From NCBI GenBank assembly GCA_002221725.1, contig NJFT01000067.1, forward strand, positions 62,001 through 126,000: a stretch of 64,000 nt of DNA, given 5' to 3'. Shown one piece after another: positions 10,059 to 22,300 of the stretch. Both the position numbers and the translations under genes were made by a program. Numbering within the stretch: position 1 is the first letter of the stretch; every line of letters begins with the position of its first letter. The DNA comes from Scedosporium boydii (Eukaryota > Ascomycota > Sordariomycetes > Microascales > Microascaceae). The notes under the pieces were generated by a model. It saw only the letters and a program-made list of their open reading frames with translations, was not told the origin of the DNA and ran no database searches.

Positions 10059-11924
10059 TCGGAGTGATTTGCGTTAAAAGTGACGCATGGGCAGGTGGGT
10101 GTTATGGTCTGCAGGTACGCATTGATGTACATGTGTATCCAGTCGCGAATTAGCCCAAGTGATGCTAGGCAGGACGAGGACGAGAATCCTTGGTATTAAT
10201 GAGGGGGCGACGTCCTGCTAAGGCTGCGGGAGCACCGCCACCTGCATGCTCTGGCTGTGACAACCAATGACATCGAGGTTGGGGAAATAATACTTATACT
10301 GCTTACAACTACCGGCATACACCTGGGCAGCAAAGAGAGACAATACTTCGTAAAGCAATTTTGTTGACAGCTAAAAGCCGTATTGTGCTTCCAGGGAGTG
10401 CTGAGTAGGAGCTCGAGTAGTCTAGTTTGCTTGTTGCAGGTGGAGGCATCGGCATGTTTTCTCTTTGGCAGCAAAGTCGGACGAAGGCTAGAAGACGAAG
10501 GCCAGGAGAGGGTTGACTTTGTCCTCATTGACCATGATGTTGTTGATATGAGATGTCTCTTTCGAGGGAGCCTTCCTTCGTTGGTTATGCTGAACTAGAA
10601 ATTCGTTTGGGATAGGAATCTGGGACATGGGAAAGGGAAATTGGGAATGGGGAGGGAGAAGTGGGAATCTGTCTGTTGAGGTTGTGAGATTTTGAGGATG
10701 GAGATGATTTGGGGAGCTGAGGTGGAAAGGGGACATTTGAAAAGGTTGTCAGTTCGAAACTGGTAGGGTAACTTCTATTCTTTTCTTCTTCCCCTTCCCT
10801 TCTTCCAGGCACACAACTCTAAAATTTCTCAAAGTTTCGTGTACTAGTTTGCAGCGGCGGTGCTGCTTTATCCTTCTGCGAAGTATCGCTCGACTTGTGC
10901 CCGGCGAGAGCACCCACCGTTCCAGGCGCAGTTCAAAAGCACACTCGAGTTTCGACTGAGTTTGTCCGCTGTGTACCTTTGTCGATGCGACAAATATCCC
11001 AGGGACTCAAAATATTTATAGTAGCTGGCGAGAAGCGGCAAATGTGTATCATGGCATTGGCCGAATCGTGCCCATAACTCGATCCCTTGTTGGAGCGGTT
11101 CTGGAAGTGGTGTTAGATGAGCTGGACAACTTTGTTCTATGGAGATCTCGGAGAAAGCAGTCGATGATCAGTGCATCGGCAATGCCGCCGGCTCCGTGCA
11201 ACTGCACCCGGGATCAAACGGACAGTCTCCGTCCACGAGGTACCGAGATACTTAACAACCCGGCCTGATGATGAAAAGGATAATAAGTACATTTATCCTT
11301 TCCGTCTAACCTTCTCTGCTAATTTCAAGTCATTTCGTGTGCCATTACCCATTCAATTGTTTTTCACAAGAATCCTGTCCCCAAGAGACAATCTGAATAA
11401 TCCACCCGCCTCGCGTGTCGGGATGGTTGGCTGACAAAGGCCGCGATCTTGGCAACAATTTGAACTTGGCAAAGGCGTCTTCGTCGAATCGAGTGGCGCT
11501 GATTTGGCGTTCGTAGACCCTTTGTACATTTCCCGCAGGCCCCTACGTCATCGGTACCTTACAATACATTGACATTTTGACCCACTGTCCTGAATTTTAG
11601 TGCGATTGCTTATCGATAAGATTACATTTTTTTGCCCTGCTTAAAAAATAATTTTCCCTGCGCCCCTCCAACCCAAAATTCCTTGCGCACCTCGCACCCT
11701 CCTTTCTGCCCTGCCTGGAGAAATTTTCTCTCCTCGAAAGCAGGTCGTTTTGCATTGCCTTGGATACCGATATTTTATCGGTTTTGTTCTTTGTCTTTGA
11801 CATAAGAACAAGTTTCCCCTTTTGAAGCAGGAAACAAGATCGAGGAATTCGTCTTATCGTGCCCCTCTACCCCGCCAACCCATTCCTGACGGGGTTGATA
11901 CCCTCAACCCCTCCCCTCTCCGCC
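10059..11924. other. intergenic, divergent promoters of HET and Elf1/New1 genes
   Basis: About 1.9 kb between divergent genes, with no gene recognised. It contains one TACTTCGTA copy (10344-10352). The last 250 nt before 11925 are rich in T and C tracts, as in fungal promoters and leaders; the frame upstream of 11925 is open but starts only with GTG. Confidence 0.5.
10344..10352 (+). repeat. TACTTCGTA motif copy 1
   Basis: Exact 9-mer flanked as AA-TACTTCGTA-AA, about 290 nt upstream of the HET start. See the finding on this motif. Confidence 0.8.
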
Positions 11925-14900
11925 ATGTCACCTCCCATGGTCGTGGCCGAGGGCGCCGCTCCCCCTCCGTCTCAAGAGGACGTGGGCGCCTTCATTACCA
12001 CAATATTCAACGCCAAGACCTCCGCCGCCTCCGTCGACGCTGCCTACGGTCTCTGCGAACTCCTCCTCGGCTCCGTGGGCTGTGTCGGCCTGACGCAGTA
12101 TGGCGTCGTCGCCGAGATCAAGAAGGCCGCCGCCGACAAGAAGAGCGGCCTCAAGCGCGAGAGCGCCCAGAATCTCCTCGGGGCCATCTTCGAACGCTTC
12201 CCTCCTCGACAGCCCGTGAGCGAGACGGTCCTCCTCGTCCAGGACGGCGGTCTTTTATCCGTGGCGCTCGACGCCCTCTCCGATAAGGGTGCTGTGGTTC
12301 GCGAGGCGGCCCAGTATGGTATCGACGCGTTGTTTGCCAACTTGAGCCCCGAGGCTCTTGTTGTCGGCTTGTTGCCGGCTCTGATTCGATATCTTTCCAA
12401 GAAGACTGGCAAGTGGCAAGGCACGGTCGCCGCCTATAAGCTCCTTCAGCGCATGGCCGATAAGGCTCAGATTACCGTTGGCTGCACAAAGGAGGAGTCT
12501 ATCGAGAAGGATATTCTTCGCGATGCCATGGGAACGAAGCTTGCTGCTCTTATTCCCATCGTCGAGGAGGGCATGCACGACATGAAGACTGAAGTCGAGA
12601 AGCAGGCCGGCGTTACCATGACCTCGCTCACCACTCTTCTCTCCAACGACGATGTCGCCCCCCGTATCCCTCTGCTTATCGATACGATGCAGCACCCTTC
12701 CGCCACCACTCTTCAGAAGGCCATCCACGCCCTGTCGCAAACCACCTTCGTCGCCGTCGTCACGTCGCCTGTGTTGGCGCTCCTCACCCCCTTGCTCGAG
12801 CGCTCCCTCAATACCCCAACCACTTCGCAGGAAGTCCTCCGTCAGACCGTCGTCGTCGTCGAGAATCTCACAAAACTCGTCCACGACCCCATCGAGGCCC
12901 GTACTTTCCTTCCCAAGCTCAAGCCCGGTGTCAAGAGTGTATCCGATCGTGCTTCGCAGCCCGAGGTTCGAGAACTAGCCGACCGCGCCCTCTCTGTCAT
13001 TGACAAGGCGATGGGTGACGGACAGAATGTCGTTGAGCGCACGAGCGCCGATGATGTCGGCGCTCTACTCGACGAGCAGATCAAGAAGAATGGCGGACTC
13101 GCCGGCCAGGCTGATCTCTACAAGCTCGCCCGGTCCTACATTTGCGAGATGGTGGCTGAGGATGTCAACCATGGCCAGGTTCTGCGCATCGCCGGAAGGA
13201 TCGGACCGTACCTAAAGGGCTTCACGAAAGGCGCCAGCGCCCATGATGCCGTTGCGGATGCCGTCCAAGAGTTCTACGTATTAGAGGACAGGCGCAAGCA
13301 CGGCGAGCCTGAGAAGGAGGACGACGGCGAGGTCGAGATCGTCAACGCCGACTTCTCCCTGGCCTACGGTGGTATGCTTTTGCTATCGCACACCAACCTC
13401 AGGCTTCTCAAGGGCCACCGCTACGGTCTTTGCGGTCGCAACGGTGCCGGAAAGTCCACCCTAATGAGGAGTATCGCGAACGAAAAGCTCGAGGGCTTCC
13501 CCCCTCAGTCTGTTCTCAGGACCTGCTACGTCGAGCACAACCAGGGTGAGGACGCCGACATTAGCATTCTCGAGTTCGTCTCCAAGGACCCCGAGATCGC
13601 CAAGGAAGGCCAGGAGCGCATTTCCGAGGTTCTCGCCGAGTTCGGCTTCACCCCCGGCCCCGAGGGTCGCCAGGCTCAGAAGGTCGGGTCCCTCAGTGGT
13701 GGTTGGAAGATGAAGCTCGCTCTGGCCCGAGCCATGCTTCAGAAGGCCGACGTCCTACTCCTGGACGAACCTACTAACCATCTCGACGTTGCCAACGTCA
13801 AGTGGCTCGAGAACTACCTCAAGAGCAACACCCAGATTACCAGTTTGATCGTATCCCACGACTCTGGCTTCCTGGATGAGGTTACCACGGATATCTACCA
13901 CTACGAGCCCAACAAGAAGCTCGCCCACTACCGCGGCAACCTCGCCGCGTTTGTCAAGATGCGACCCGAGGCCAAGAGCTACTACACCCTCTCTGCCTCC
14001 AACGTCCAGTTCAAGTTCCCCGCCCCCGGTCTCCTGACCGGAGTCAAGTCCATGACCCGCGCGATTCTGAAGATGAGCAATGTCTCCTACACCTACCCCG
14101 GCGCCTCGAAACCCTCCCTCGTCGACGCCTCCTGCCAGCTTTCTCTGTCCTCTCGAGTTGCCATCATCGGTCCTAACGGTGCGGGCAAGTCCACCATGAT
14201 CAAGCTCCTCACCGGCGAACTTATTCCCACGGTCGGCCGCGTCGAGAAGCATCCCAACTTGCGTATCGGCTACATCAAGCAGCACGCTTTGGAGCACGTC
14301 GAGATGCATCTTGAGAAGACGCCCAACCAGTACCTTCAGTGGCGATATGCCCACGGCGACGATCGAGAAGTGCACTTGAAGCAGACCCGTATCCTGTCAG
14401 ACAAGGATAAGGAGCAGATGAATAAGTTCGTGGATATTGGTGACGGCAAGCCGGCGAAGCAGATTGAGGCTTTGATTGGTCGTCAAAAGTACAAGAAGAC
14501 GTTCCAATACGAAGTGTGAGTACCCCCATCCCATCCTCTCTTTTTCCTTCGTATATATATTTTTTCCTATTTCAAAGATCGTCTACTGACATTCTTCCTC
14601 TCCTAGGAAATGGCGAAACATGCTCCCCAAGCACAACTCCCAAGTCTCCCGCGAAACTCTCACGGAGCTAGGCTTCGCCAAGCTCGTCCAAGAATTCGAC
14701 GACTACGAAGCCGCCCGCGAAGGTCTCGGCTACCGCGAACTCCAACCATCCGTGATCTCGAAGCACTTCGAAGACGTCGGCATGGACCCGGACATCGCCA
14801 ACCACAACGAGATCGGCTCCCTCAGCGGCGGCCAAAAGATCAAGGTCGTCCTCGCTGCAGCGCTCTGGTCGAAGCCGCACGTCCTCGTCCTCGACGAGCC

Positions 14901-15354
14901 GACCAACTTCTTGGATCGGGACTCGCTTGGCGGCCTGGCCGTGGCCATTCGCGACTTCAAGGGTGGTGTCATTCTCATTTCCCATAACGACGAGTTCGTA
15001 GGCGCCTTGTGCTCGGAGCAGTTCTACGTCAACGACGGAAAGGTCACTTACAAGGGCCAGTCGGCCGTGCATTCCGACCGCTTCGAGGATAGCAGCGCCG
15101 TTCCCAGCACGGCTGCCAGTAGTGCCGCCCCCAGTGCTGCGCCCAGTGCCGTGCCGAGCGCCGTGCCTAGCGCCGTTAACAGCGGAACCGAGGATAACTC
15201 GTCGCCTATGAACTTCAAGGCCCGGAAAAAGAAGAAGGGTCTTACTAAGAAGGAGCTGAAGGAGAGGGCGGTTAGGAGGAGGCTGAGGGAGATTGCTTGG
15301 CTTTCGAGCGCGCCTGGGACTCCTAAGCCTCCAGACACGGATGATGAGGAGTAG
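11925..15354 (+). CDS. eEF3-like tandem ABC ATPase, Elf1/New1 type
   Basis: Two exons, 11925-14515 and 14607-15354; the 91-nt intron joins FQYEV to KWRNM. The product is 1112 residues. An N-terminal HEAT-like region (about 1-480) precedes ABC1 with Walker A GRNGAGKST at 504-512, LSGGW signature at 590 and LLLDEPTNHLD. ABC2 has GPNGAGKST from 749, signature SLSGGQK and VLVLDEPTNFLD; a chromodomain-like insertion sits between Walker A and signature, as in the eEF3 family. The N-terminus and the acidic end PPDTDDEE fit Elf1/New1 rather than translation factor eEF3 itself. The family binds ribosomes; S. pombe Elf1 was linked to mRNA export and yeast New1 to termination or recycling. The yeast New1 prion-like Asn/Tyr repeat is absent. 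Start at ATG 11925; upstream frame lacks ATG. Confidence 0.9.
15092..15183 (+). repeat. degenerate 12-bp repeat encoding (A/V)PSA units
   Basis: Within the C-terminal part of the ABC ATPase gene, degenerate 12-bp units (such as GCCGTGCCGAGC) encode AAPSAAPSAVPSAVPSAV. It forms a low-complexity linker between ABC2 and the basic tail KARKKKKGLTKKELKER. A minisatellite of this kind is likely to vary in length. Confidence 0.75.
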
Positions 15355-16060
15355 ATGGGGAAAAGTCTAGCTATTGATTTGGCTTTTATGCATGTCCGTC
15401 TTCTGCATGAGGTAGATTAGAGGTGGTGGAACACGAATAGACGGAGGGAACTCGTTTCTATGGCATTGCATTTTCTTTTTCTTTCCCTTTTCTTTTCATT
15501 CTTCATAGGTTCTAGAGGTCAGGATATCTGGGTTTTGGACAAAAGATAAGCACACTTTGCACTTTATAGAAGAATAGACGTTTCATGTAATTCATGAGTA
15601 GCCCTTCTCTCCCCATTGTACATTAGCAGGAGCCAGGCACGGCTGCTCAATCTCGTTTGTCGAGCCCTCGAGCCCACGTCAACTTCCCCTTCCGAAAACA
15701 ACTCGTCTCAAGCTAGTTGGCTTGCATCCGAAATTGAAGATGGGGAAGGAGCGCGAGGAGCCCATCGACAAAGTCCGACCTCGAAATATTTTTTTTCTCT
15801 TCTTTACCTCGACGAGTACGCACACGAACGGAGGCGTGAGGTTACCTCTCCGTCCCCCATCCTGTCTCCTCTCCAAGAGGACAGCAATCAACATAACCTT
15901 CCCAGTCAGCTCTACTGATCGACTTGTTAACTAGATCAGCAGGGCTTCTTGACTATTCTTTGTTTCTTTTCCTGTCGTCCATACCCGCTCTCTTGCAAAT
16001 GCACCACCTCGCCGAGTCAACCCTCTTCCCTTCCCAACCGCCCTAGCACCAAGCGTCGAC
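15355..16060. other. intergenic, 3' UTR and promoter
   Basis: Holds the presumed 3' UTR of the ABC gene and a C/T-rich promoter for the next gene (15800-16040). No gene seen. Confidence 0.5.
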
Positions 16061-16618
16061 ATGGCCAAACTCAAGACAAAGGCCCAGGCGACAACCTACC
16101 TGAGAAGGATTATACGGGGTCTTCCCCTCGCCCTGTATCAAGAGTTCCGCGGTCGCGAAATTTTGGCAATCCTCGAATCGGTACAGGGGAACGTCCAGGA
16201 TGTTACTCTTGCATCCCACCGCTTCCCACGACGCATTTACTCTGCCTTCAGGACTCGACCACCCAAACAGCCCAGAAAGGCGGAGCTTCTAGCTTGCATC
16301 CTGCATCGAGGCCCTTCCTTTGTCAGGGATATCCTCGACGATGTCCGGCAGCTTGATTGGGGACATCTTTTGATCTGGTACCCGAGGCAAGTCCCGCCGC
16401 CCGCTGCAACTGCGAGCCGTGAGGAATGGGTGCGGTGGGCGGACACCCGGTATATCCCCGACCTTTGGCCCCAGCCCAGTATTGACGACTTCACGCCTGC
16501 CCAGCGTAAGTTCCGCTCGTTGGTTACCAATGTGGAAGCTACTGGTACTACCCCCGACGCGATCAAGTGGACGATCGATATAGATCTCAGCCAAGATCCT
16601 CATGATATCATGGATTAA
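16061..16618 (+). CDS. unrecognised protein, truncated tandem paralogue A
   Basis: A 185-residue frame from ATG 16061. It is clearly related to residues 1-190 of the gene at 17936: both share QAT.YLR, FRGR.ILA, DWGHLL.W, TP.QRKF and Q(D/E)P.DIM, roughly 40% identical by eye. In the paralogue the protein continues (VALEWLGRNQ) for nearly 290 more residues; here a TAA follows DIMD at once. The next 600 bases still carry recognisable remains of the second half in other frames. I know no family with this domain. It is either a truncated but translated protein or the intact front of a pseudogene; the promoter and conserved front do not decide this. Confidence 0.55.
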   Translation: MAKLKTKAQATTYLRRIIRGLPLALYQEFRGREILAILESVQGNVQDVTLASHRFPRRIYSAFRTRPPKQPRKAELLACILHRGPSFVRDILDDVRQLDWGHLLIWYPRQVPPPAATASREEWVRWADTRYIPDLWPQPSIDDFTPAQRKFRSLVTNVEATGTTPDAIKWTIDIDLSQDPHDIMD

Positions 16619-17246
16619 ATGACTCGGCGCGTAGCGATAGAGTCATGTTTTAGTCCGATACGTCCACAACCACGCGCTACCGAATCGGTCGACCAACGTG
16701 TGCCTCCCAGAGGAGCATCTCCCGAACCAAGAGCACAACAACAAACATGCGTCCCCAAGCCCGCGACGATCAGCGCGCCCACGGAGGCATCAACACAAAA
16801 GGACTGGAATCGCAACTGAAAGCCCTCGGAACGGGCCCACGGCACAGCGTAACACCATCCTCGAGCCTGCCCCGGAAGTTTGGAGACCGCGACTGGTCAT
16901 CGGATCCCAACCAAGTCGATATGGGTCGGGCAGAGCCGCTACTGAAGGGATCACAGCTACAGCGCCAGCCCAGATTGACAAGGAAGTCGAGCTCCAGCCC
17001 ACGCATTCCGACGGAGCCAAAGATGAGGTGGGAAGAGCTGCCATTGGAAAGGTAGCTCAGAAGCTACTCAGTCTCGAAAAAGAGATGAGCCAGAGGCTCG
17101 ATGTCATCACTCAAAAGTTGTCAGACCTCGAGGAACGGATCGACCGAAATACAAACTTGGAGGATGGGATGGAAAGATCGAGGAAGAGACCTCGCAAGAA
17201 TGATGTCAAGGACACCTTCGCCGAGACGATTCTTGAACTTTCGTGA
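16619..17246 (+). pseudogene. decayed 3' half of paralogue A
   Basis: After the stop at 16616-16618, the frame corresponding to the paralogue is recovered in phase 3 from about 16640 to 17246. It ends in a coiled-coil-like heptad stretch (LLSLEKEMSQRLDVITQKLSDLEERI) and the basic RKRPRKND, parallel to LEETFREGF...IEGINHRLDRM and PPRKKPC of gene B. Getting there needs a one-base shift near 16617-16622 and crossing two further stops (TAG at 16632 and 16638). An intron removing these is possible but would have to begin before the conserved QDPHDIM end, and no good donor lies there. Confidence 0.5.
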
Positions 17247-17935
17247 AGGTAGCAGAGGAGGACCCGGAGTTTTGATAGTGTTCCTTGAAAAGCATGAACG
17301 TCTTCAATCATGGATCGACTTTGTTGTACTTTTATTTGATGTCCCTAGTACTAAGGCGTTTCTTCCTCCACCCCGTGATATCTATATGTTTAAATGCTAT
17401 GCTTGTCAATATTAACTTCTAGAAACAAGAGCCTTGATGGTCTCGCCTCGAGAGACAGTAAAGACACTCAGTCACCGAGTTCACCATGTCGTAGCTTCCC
17501 CAACTCAAGTTTGAGTTAAGGGTCTGTTGACAGATCAAGACACAAGTTGGAAGGAGCGTTCGGTGAACCTCAAGGCTGATTCATCACTCACTTCACACAT
17601 TGCTCCAGTTCATCAAAAGACTGGAGCAAGGGAAGGGGCATCAAATGAATCACTAGAAAGCTGGTTTTAGAAGATGCGTCCCTCCATCTCAGTCAAAACA
17701 TAACAGCTAAGAGACCACCCGAGCATTCTCCTTCTTCCCACTTAATACGACGGTTTCTCCCTCATGCCATCTTTCCTCTTCAAACATCGCCATCCCCCTC
17801 GACCTGGCTTCAACATCATTCCTATCACCATCAGCGTTTCTTTCATTTTTTTCAGACCCATAACTGGCTGTCCCACTTCAGTATTATCCACACCTCTCTG
17901 CCTGAGCTCGACGCGGCGTCGCCTCAACCAACAAC
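17247..17935. other. intergenic between the tandem paralogues
   Basis: About 690 nt with no gene. The last 200 nt before 17936 are T/C-rich like the region before copy A, in keeping with a promoter duplicated along with the gene. Confidence 0.45.
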
Positions 17936-19369
17936 ATGCAACCTGGTCTCCGAAGCACCGACCAGGCGACCAGATACCTGCGATCCGTGGTAACGTCCTT
18001 CCCAATTCAGTGGGTTGAGCAGTTTCGAGGTCGAGACATTCTGGCCGTCATGAAGCTACTGCAAACGAGCATCCAGGACTTTCGGACCAGCGACCAGAAG
18101 CTCACGCGCAACCTGTGGAAGTCGTTCAAGGCCAATCCCGCCGTGCCGCCGCCGGTCACCGAAGTGCTTGCATACTGCATGCACTCCCAAGGTCTAGTGC
18201 CCCGATACCTCCTCAAGAGGGTCAGGGAGAAAGACTGGGGCCATCTTCTTGTTTGGGTGGACCGCCAAACTCACCCTCCGCCGGCCACCGAAAGCCTCGA
18301 GGAGTGGACTTCTTGGGCAAAGGCCCGGCACGAGAGCGAGGTCCGCGATGCTGGGTTCCGCAAGAGTCAGTTTACGCCACTCCAAAGGAAATTTCAGCAA
18401 GTTATCGAGGCCGTCGAAGCTAGGGACGTTACCTGGCAAGGTATCGTATGGAGCGTGGCTGTCGATCTTGACCAGGAGCCTGACGACATCATGGTGGCGT
18501 TGGAGTGGCTCGGCCGGAATCAAGAGCCTAGCCCTATCACGCCGGCTCGTTTGCCGGCTTTACCTCTTCAGTTTGGCGGACAGAGCGTCCCCGCCACGCC
18601 ACGGGCCCTCGTCCACCAAAGCAGCGCTTCAGGCATCGAATACGCCACCCCTCACGCTGCTCCGCATGTTTTGGCTCAATCCCAGACTGGTTTTCAAGTA
18701 AGCGCACCATCCAACCTTAATGATTATCAGCAAAATCAGACTAACCTCACTCCCAAGGGCGGTCGTTCTCTCCCTTCGTTGCAAGCCCAGCTCGGAGACA
18801 TCGCTTCAACCCCTCTCGGCGGATCTGGAATGGTGGCATCGAGCCAAAACAGCCCTTGGGGCCCCAATTCTCCTCTCCCAGTAGGACAGCTGGCATCGCA
18901 GTTCCCCCTTCGTGGTGTCGGAGCCTCGGCGGTCGACTGGGAGCAGAGCAACAACGGACCAATTCACCTCCCGTCCCTCCAGCCTTCCAGCCCTTCCACG
19001 CCGTCACGGCCAGCTCAATGGGCACAAGTTCCTTATTCTCCAATTTCTGCTCCTACCAAAGCGCAGCACCCTCTCGCCGCAGACACCGGACCCAACAATG
19101 CGGAGCCGAATCAGCCATCTCCCAAACGAAGCGCTCTTGCCTGGCTGTACGAATTAGAGGAAACCTTCCGAGAGGGCTTCTCCACCATTAAGCAGCAAGT
19201 TTCTGGACTCCAGACTCAAATAGAGGGAATTAACCACAGGCTGGATCGTATGGCTGAGATGATTGATTCTCTGGGTGTGAGAAGCAGAGACCATGAAAAC
19301 GAGGAGGATGAACCTCCACGAAAAAAGCCCTGCACTGGCAACACTGACAACGATGACTTGAACAGTTAG
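17936..19369 (+). CDS. unrecognised protein, tandem paralogue B (full length)
   Basis: Single exon, 477 residues, ATG at 17936. Three parts are visible: an N-terminal region of about 190 residues shared with copy A and rich in conserved Trp/Arg/Leu; a Ser/Pro/Gln-rich middle (about 200-395) that should be disordered; and a C-terminal coiled-coil-like segment (IKQQVSGLQTQIEGINHRLDRMAEMI) followed by an acidic and basic tail with DEPPRKKPC, which could serve as a nuclear signal. No signal peptide, membrane helix or catalytic motif is seen. I do not recognise the family. Disorder plus coiled coil plus a basic cluster is compatible with a nuclear scaffold or regulator, but that is a guess. Confidence 0.75.
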   Translation: MQPGLRSTDQATRYLRSVVTSFPIQWVEQFRGRDILAVMKLLQTSIQDFRTSDQKLTRNLWKSFKANPAVPPPVTEVLAYCMHSQGLVPRYLLKRVREKDWGHLLVWVDRQTHPPPATESLEEWTSWAKARHESEVRDAGFRKSQFTPLQRKFQQVIEAVEARDVTWQGIVWSVAVDLDQEPDDIMVALEWLGRNQEPSPITPARLPALPLQFGGQSVPATPRALVHQSSASGIEYATPHAAPHVLAQSQTGFQVSAPSNLNDYQQNQTNLTPKGGRSLPSLQAQLGDIASTPLGGSGMVASSQNSPWGPNSPLPVGQLASQFPLRGVGASAVDWEQSNNGPIHLPSLQPSSPSTPSRPAQWAQVPYSPISAPTKAQHPLAADTGPNNAEPNQPSPKRSALAWLYELEETFREGFSTIKQQVSGLQTQIEGINHRLDRMAEMIDSLGVRSRDHENEEDEPPRKKPCTGNTDNDDLNS

Positions 19370-22300
19370 ATCGTTGATCTTTAAGTATTGGCAGGTCACC
19401 ATCCCCCTCTTTGCTGGCATTACTGTTATGCCTTTCCTTTATGGTTCACTTTTACCTCTGAGGCATCTGCCCTTGCCTTTGGAACCAATTGTGTGTTACC
19501 AGTCACTTCCTCAATGCACTTTGGGATGCCCTTGAGAGAAATCCTACTCCATCTTCAAAGAGGACTTTCATTTTCACCTGTATTATATGTATTTTATTGC
19601 TCACAGCATTTTAGAGCAGGGCCGTTTCCAACTTAAGAGACTGGACATGATAGATAATTGAGTTGTACCGAAGGTAGTAGGACATCCTCAATCAAAAGGT
19701 ATATGCAAGCGTTTAAGAAAACCCCAGTCTATATATTCCCCCTTCGTTTCTGAATGAGCTTAGGACAGGGAATGGTCAGTATTTTTACCAACTTTATACC
19801 ACTATTCCAAGACATGGAAAATCCCAACCGCTGTATATGGAAGCATACATAACCCAGACGCTCCGACATTCTGATTTTCAAGTTCCATACATCATTAGAT
19901 CATATACCCCCTTCCCAAACGCGGATAGATCGTGGTCGGAACTCCATCTCCATCTCCATCAAGCCCTCCAGCCGAGTCCACCTAGAACCCCTCCGATTCT
20001 AGAAGAACAGCACCCTGAACCGAAAACAATTACGAAGGAGTCTACAGAGCTGAAGCACCGCGACACCACCCACACCTGCAAGGAGAACGAGCTGACAGCA
20101 GCCGATTCCATGATGACAGGGCACTACGTCTGGCTTCCTGGCATTTTCCACTTGACAGCTGCGCGCAGACGATGCGGACAATGTATGTCTCAGTCCCCCT
20201 GTGCCCTGTGGAATGTCTCTGATATAAGGCTGAAATTGGCGGTGAAAGAGGGACGGGAGATATCACGAATTGGGGTGGAGATTGAGGCCAAGATGTGGAA
20301 TGCCAGATACGAAATTAGGGTCTCTGATGGCGTTTATACAAGACGGCTGGCCGGAGGCGTCGGATAACTGCGTGTGTTGGGAATGTACGAGCCAAATACG
20401 ATAAGGCACGAAGCCGTCACTTCAAGTTCATTGGCTTTCCGACTTACGAGGATACGGCGACACGGAGCAGGACGACTCCGGTGGCGGGAGGGGGAATGAA
20501 TGCCAATTCTAGATAACGTGTTAATCGAAGAGATAAAAATATACGCACGCAAAGGCCTGGGAGAAGAGTGGCTTTCAAGGATAAGGAATGTTCCCAAAAT
20601 GGGGAGAAAATAATACGTGGGCGGGCGCAGAGCGCAGAGACCCCTGGGAAAAGCAATAACCAATGCCAGCGCCACAGATAAAAACAGAAGGGAAAAAAAT
20701 AATTAAAATAAAAGCCAAAAATAAAATCAAGAAAATCTACTCTCCGAGATTCTTGGCCCACGCACCCACAGCATGCAAGATTGGTCACAAAAGCAACCGC
20801 GGGAGAAAGCAAGACGAGATAGCTTCGCTTGCGGTGGGCCCTCCCAAATGTGGTCCTGCTCGTTTACTTTTAGAAGGATCCTTTTCTGCAGGTAATTATG
20901 TTGTTAAGTGGATACGCACGTACGCCTTGGTCCAGCTCTTTCAGGTGAAGATGGGTAGGTTAAGTACCTTAATCAATGAGAGCAGGAGGCCTGACTCGTA
21001 GACCTGCAGGCAAGAGAGTAGTCGGAGTACGACTAGGAGAGATGAGGTGGCAGGTCTGACTAGTACGAAGCAGAGGTCTTTATAGTGTATAGAAGCCAAT
21101 CATCCAGCCGCTCAGTGAATTGGTGCAGACTTCGAGGACCCGGAGAGCATTCCCTCATATCGAATCCGGAAGCTGCTTGAATGGGAACGCAGACGCAGGT
21201 GCTAGGTACGACTGAAGGAAGCGATCATGTCGAGCTGAACTGGTGGGACCCTCTCTACCACCTTCCGCCCACTTAGGGAAGGTCGCTGATAAACTGATAA
21301 ACTGCGAGGCCGAAAACGAGGTTGGCGATGTTCCATAACCCACACCGGTCTGCCGGCCAGCATGGCTCCCAAGATAGTGAAGTCTCGAGTGCTTGGGAGG
21401 AAGAGGGCCAGTGCCATTGGTGCATCTGCCCATGGAATGATGGATGAGGAAACGCTGCCTGAGACGGACTCTAGAACGTACCGTCTTGGACTGCCCCGGA
21501 ACACCGTTTGGTCGTTGGCCTTCGTAATGTCAATTTGCCAAGAAACGCCCGGTGGGACCTGATCCCGGAACCTTCCCTCGTTCAGGTTGGTACGAAAGCA
21601 GGGGCGGCGGGGACGAGGGTCCGAACCTTAACCTCTCACTGTCACATTTGATTCAGACCTACCCGCTTGTTGGATACTGCATTCTGTTTGTAAGTCCTGG
21701 TATCATTCCTCCCCGTGTGCTTTCTGGCAGCCGTAGAGGAGAGTATCGTGCCGTGTACTTCGTAGTGACGCCGGGATGACCCATAATTAGCCAGAGCTTG
21801 TGGTTACAAGCAGATTCCTTGCCGCTGTGGGGGGCGTTGCGTTGGAACGACCGCTTCTACATACCTAACCCCCTCCTCACTACACTACGGAAAGCTGCCT
21901 GCACCAATATGCTGGCATGGCAACTCGTTCTTGGGCGACAGCCATCCAGCCAGCCATGGCTTTTTCTGCTTTGTTTCACTGGCTCCGAGGTCGCAGTATT
22001 GGGCCCGAAAAGGTCTCCTCGCATGTAATGGCCGTGCTCTTCCCTCCCTTCTCCGTTTTGTAGGTGAAAGCCGGCCGTCTTAAGGGAACCGCTCATCTCC
22101 TTTCCGGCCTTGGCCTGCACTAATACCAAGTGAATATCGAGGCCATTCCTTTCAACCTGCCTGTCCCTCCATCCATCGACTTCATTGCATACCCTTCGTC
22201 TCGGCTTGCCCTTCACTAAACTCCATGTAGCTAAGAATAGCTCTAGTAAAGCTTACATCCCATCCACCCCCTTCTCGGCTCTCACTCTTTATACCTTGTA

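Noticed and set aside
11859..11924. upstream start for the ABC ATPase at 11859
   Set aside because: The codon is GTG; the first ATG in good context is 11925.
19837..20367. 176-codon ORF downstream of paralogue B
   Set aside because: No recognisable domain or coding character; likely chance.
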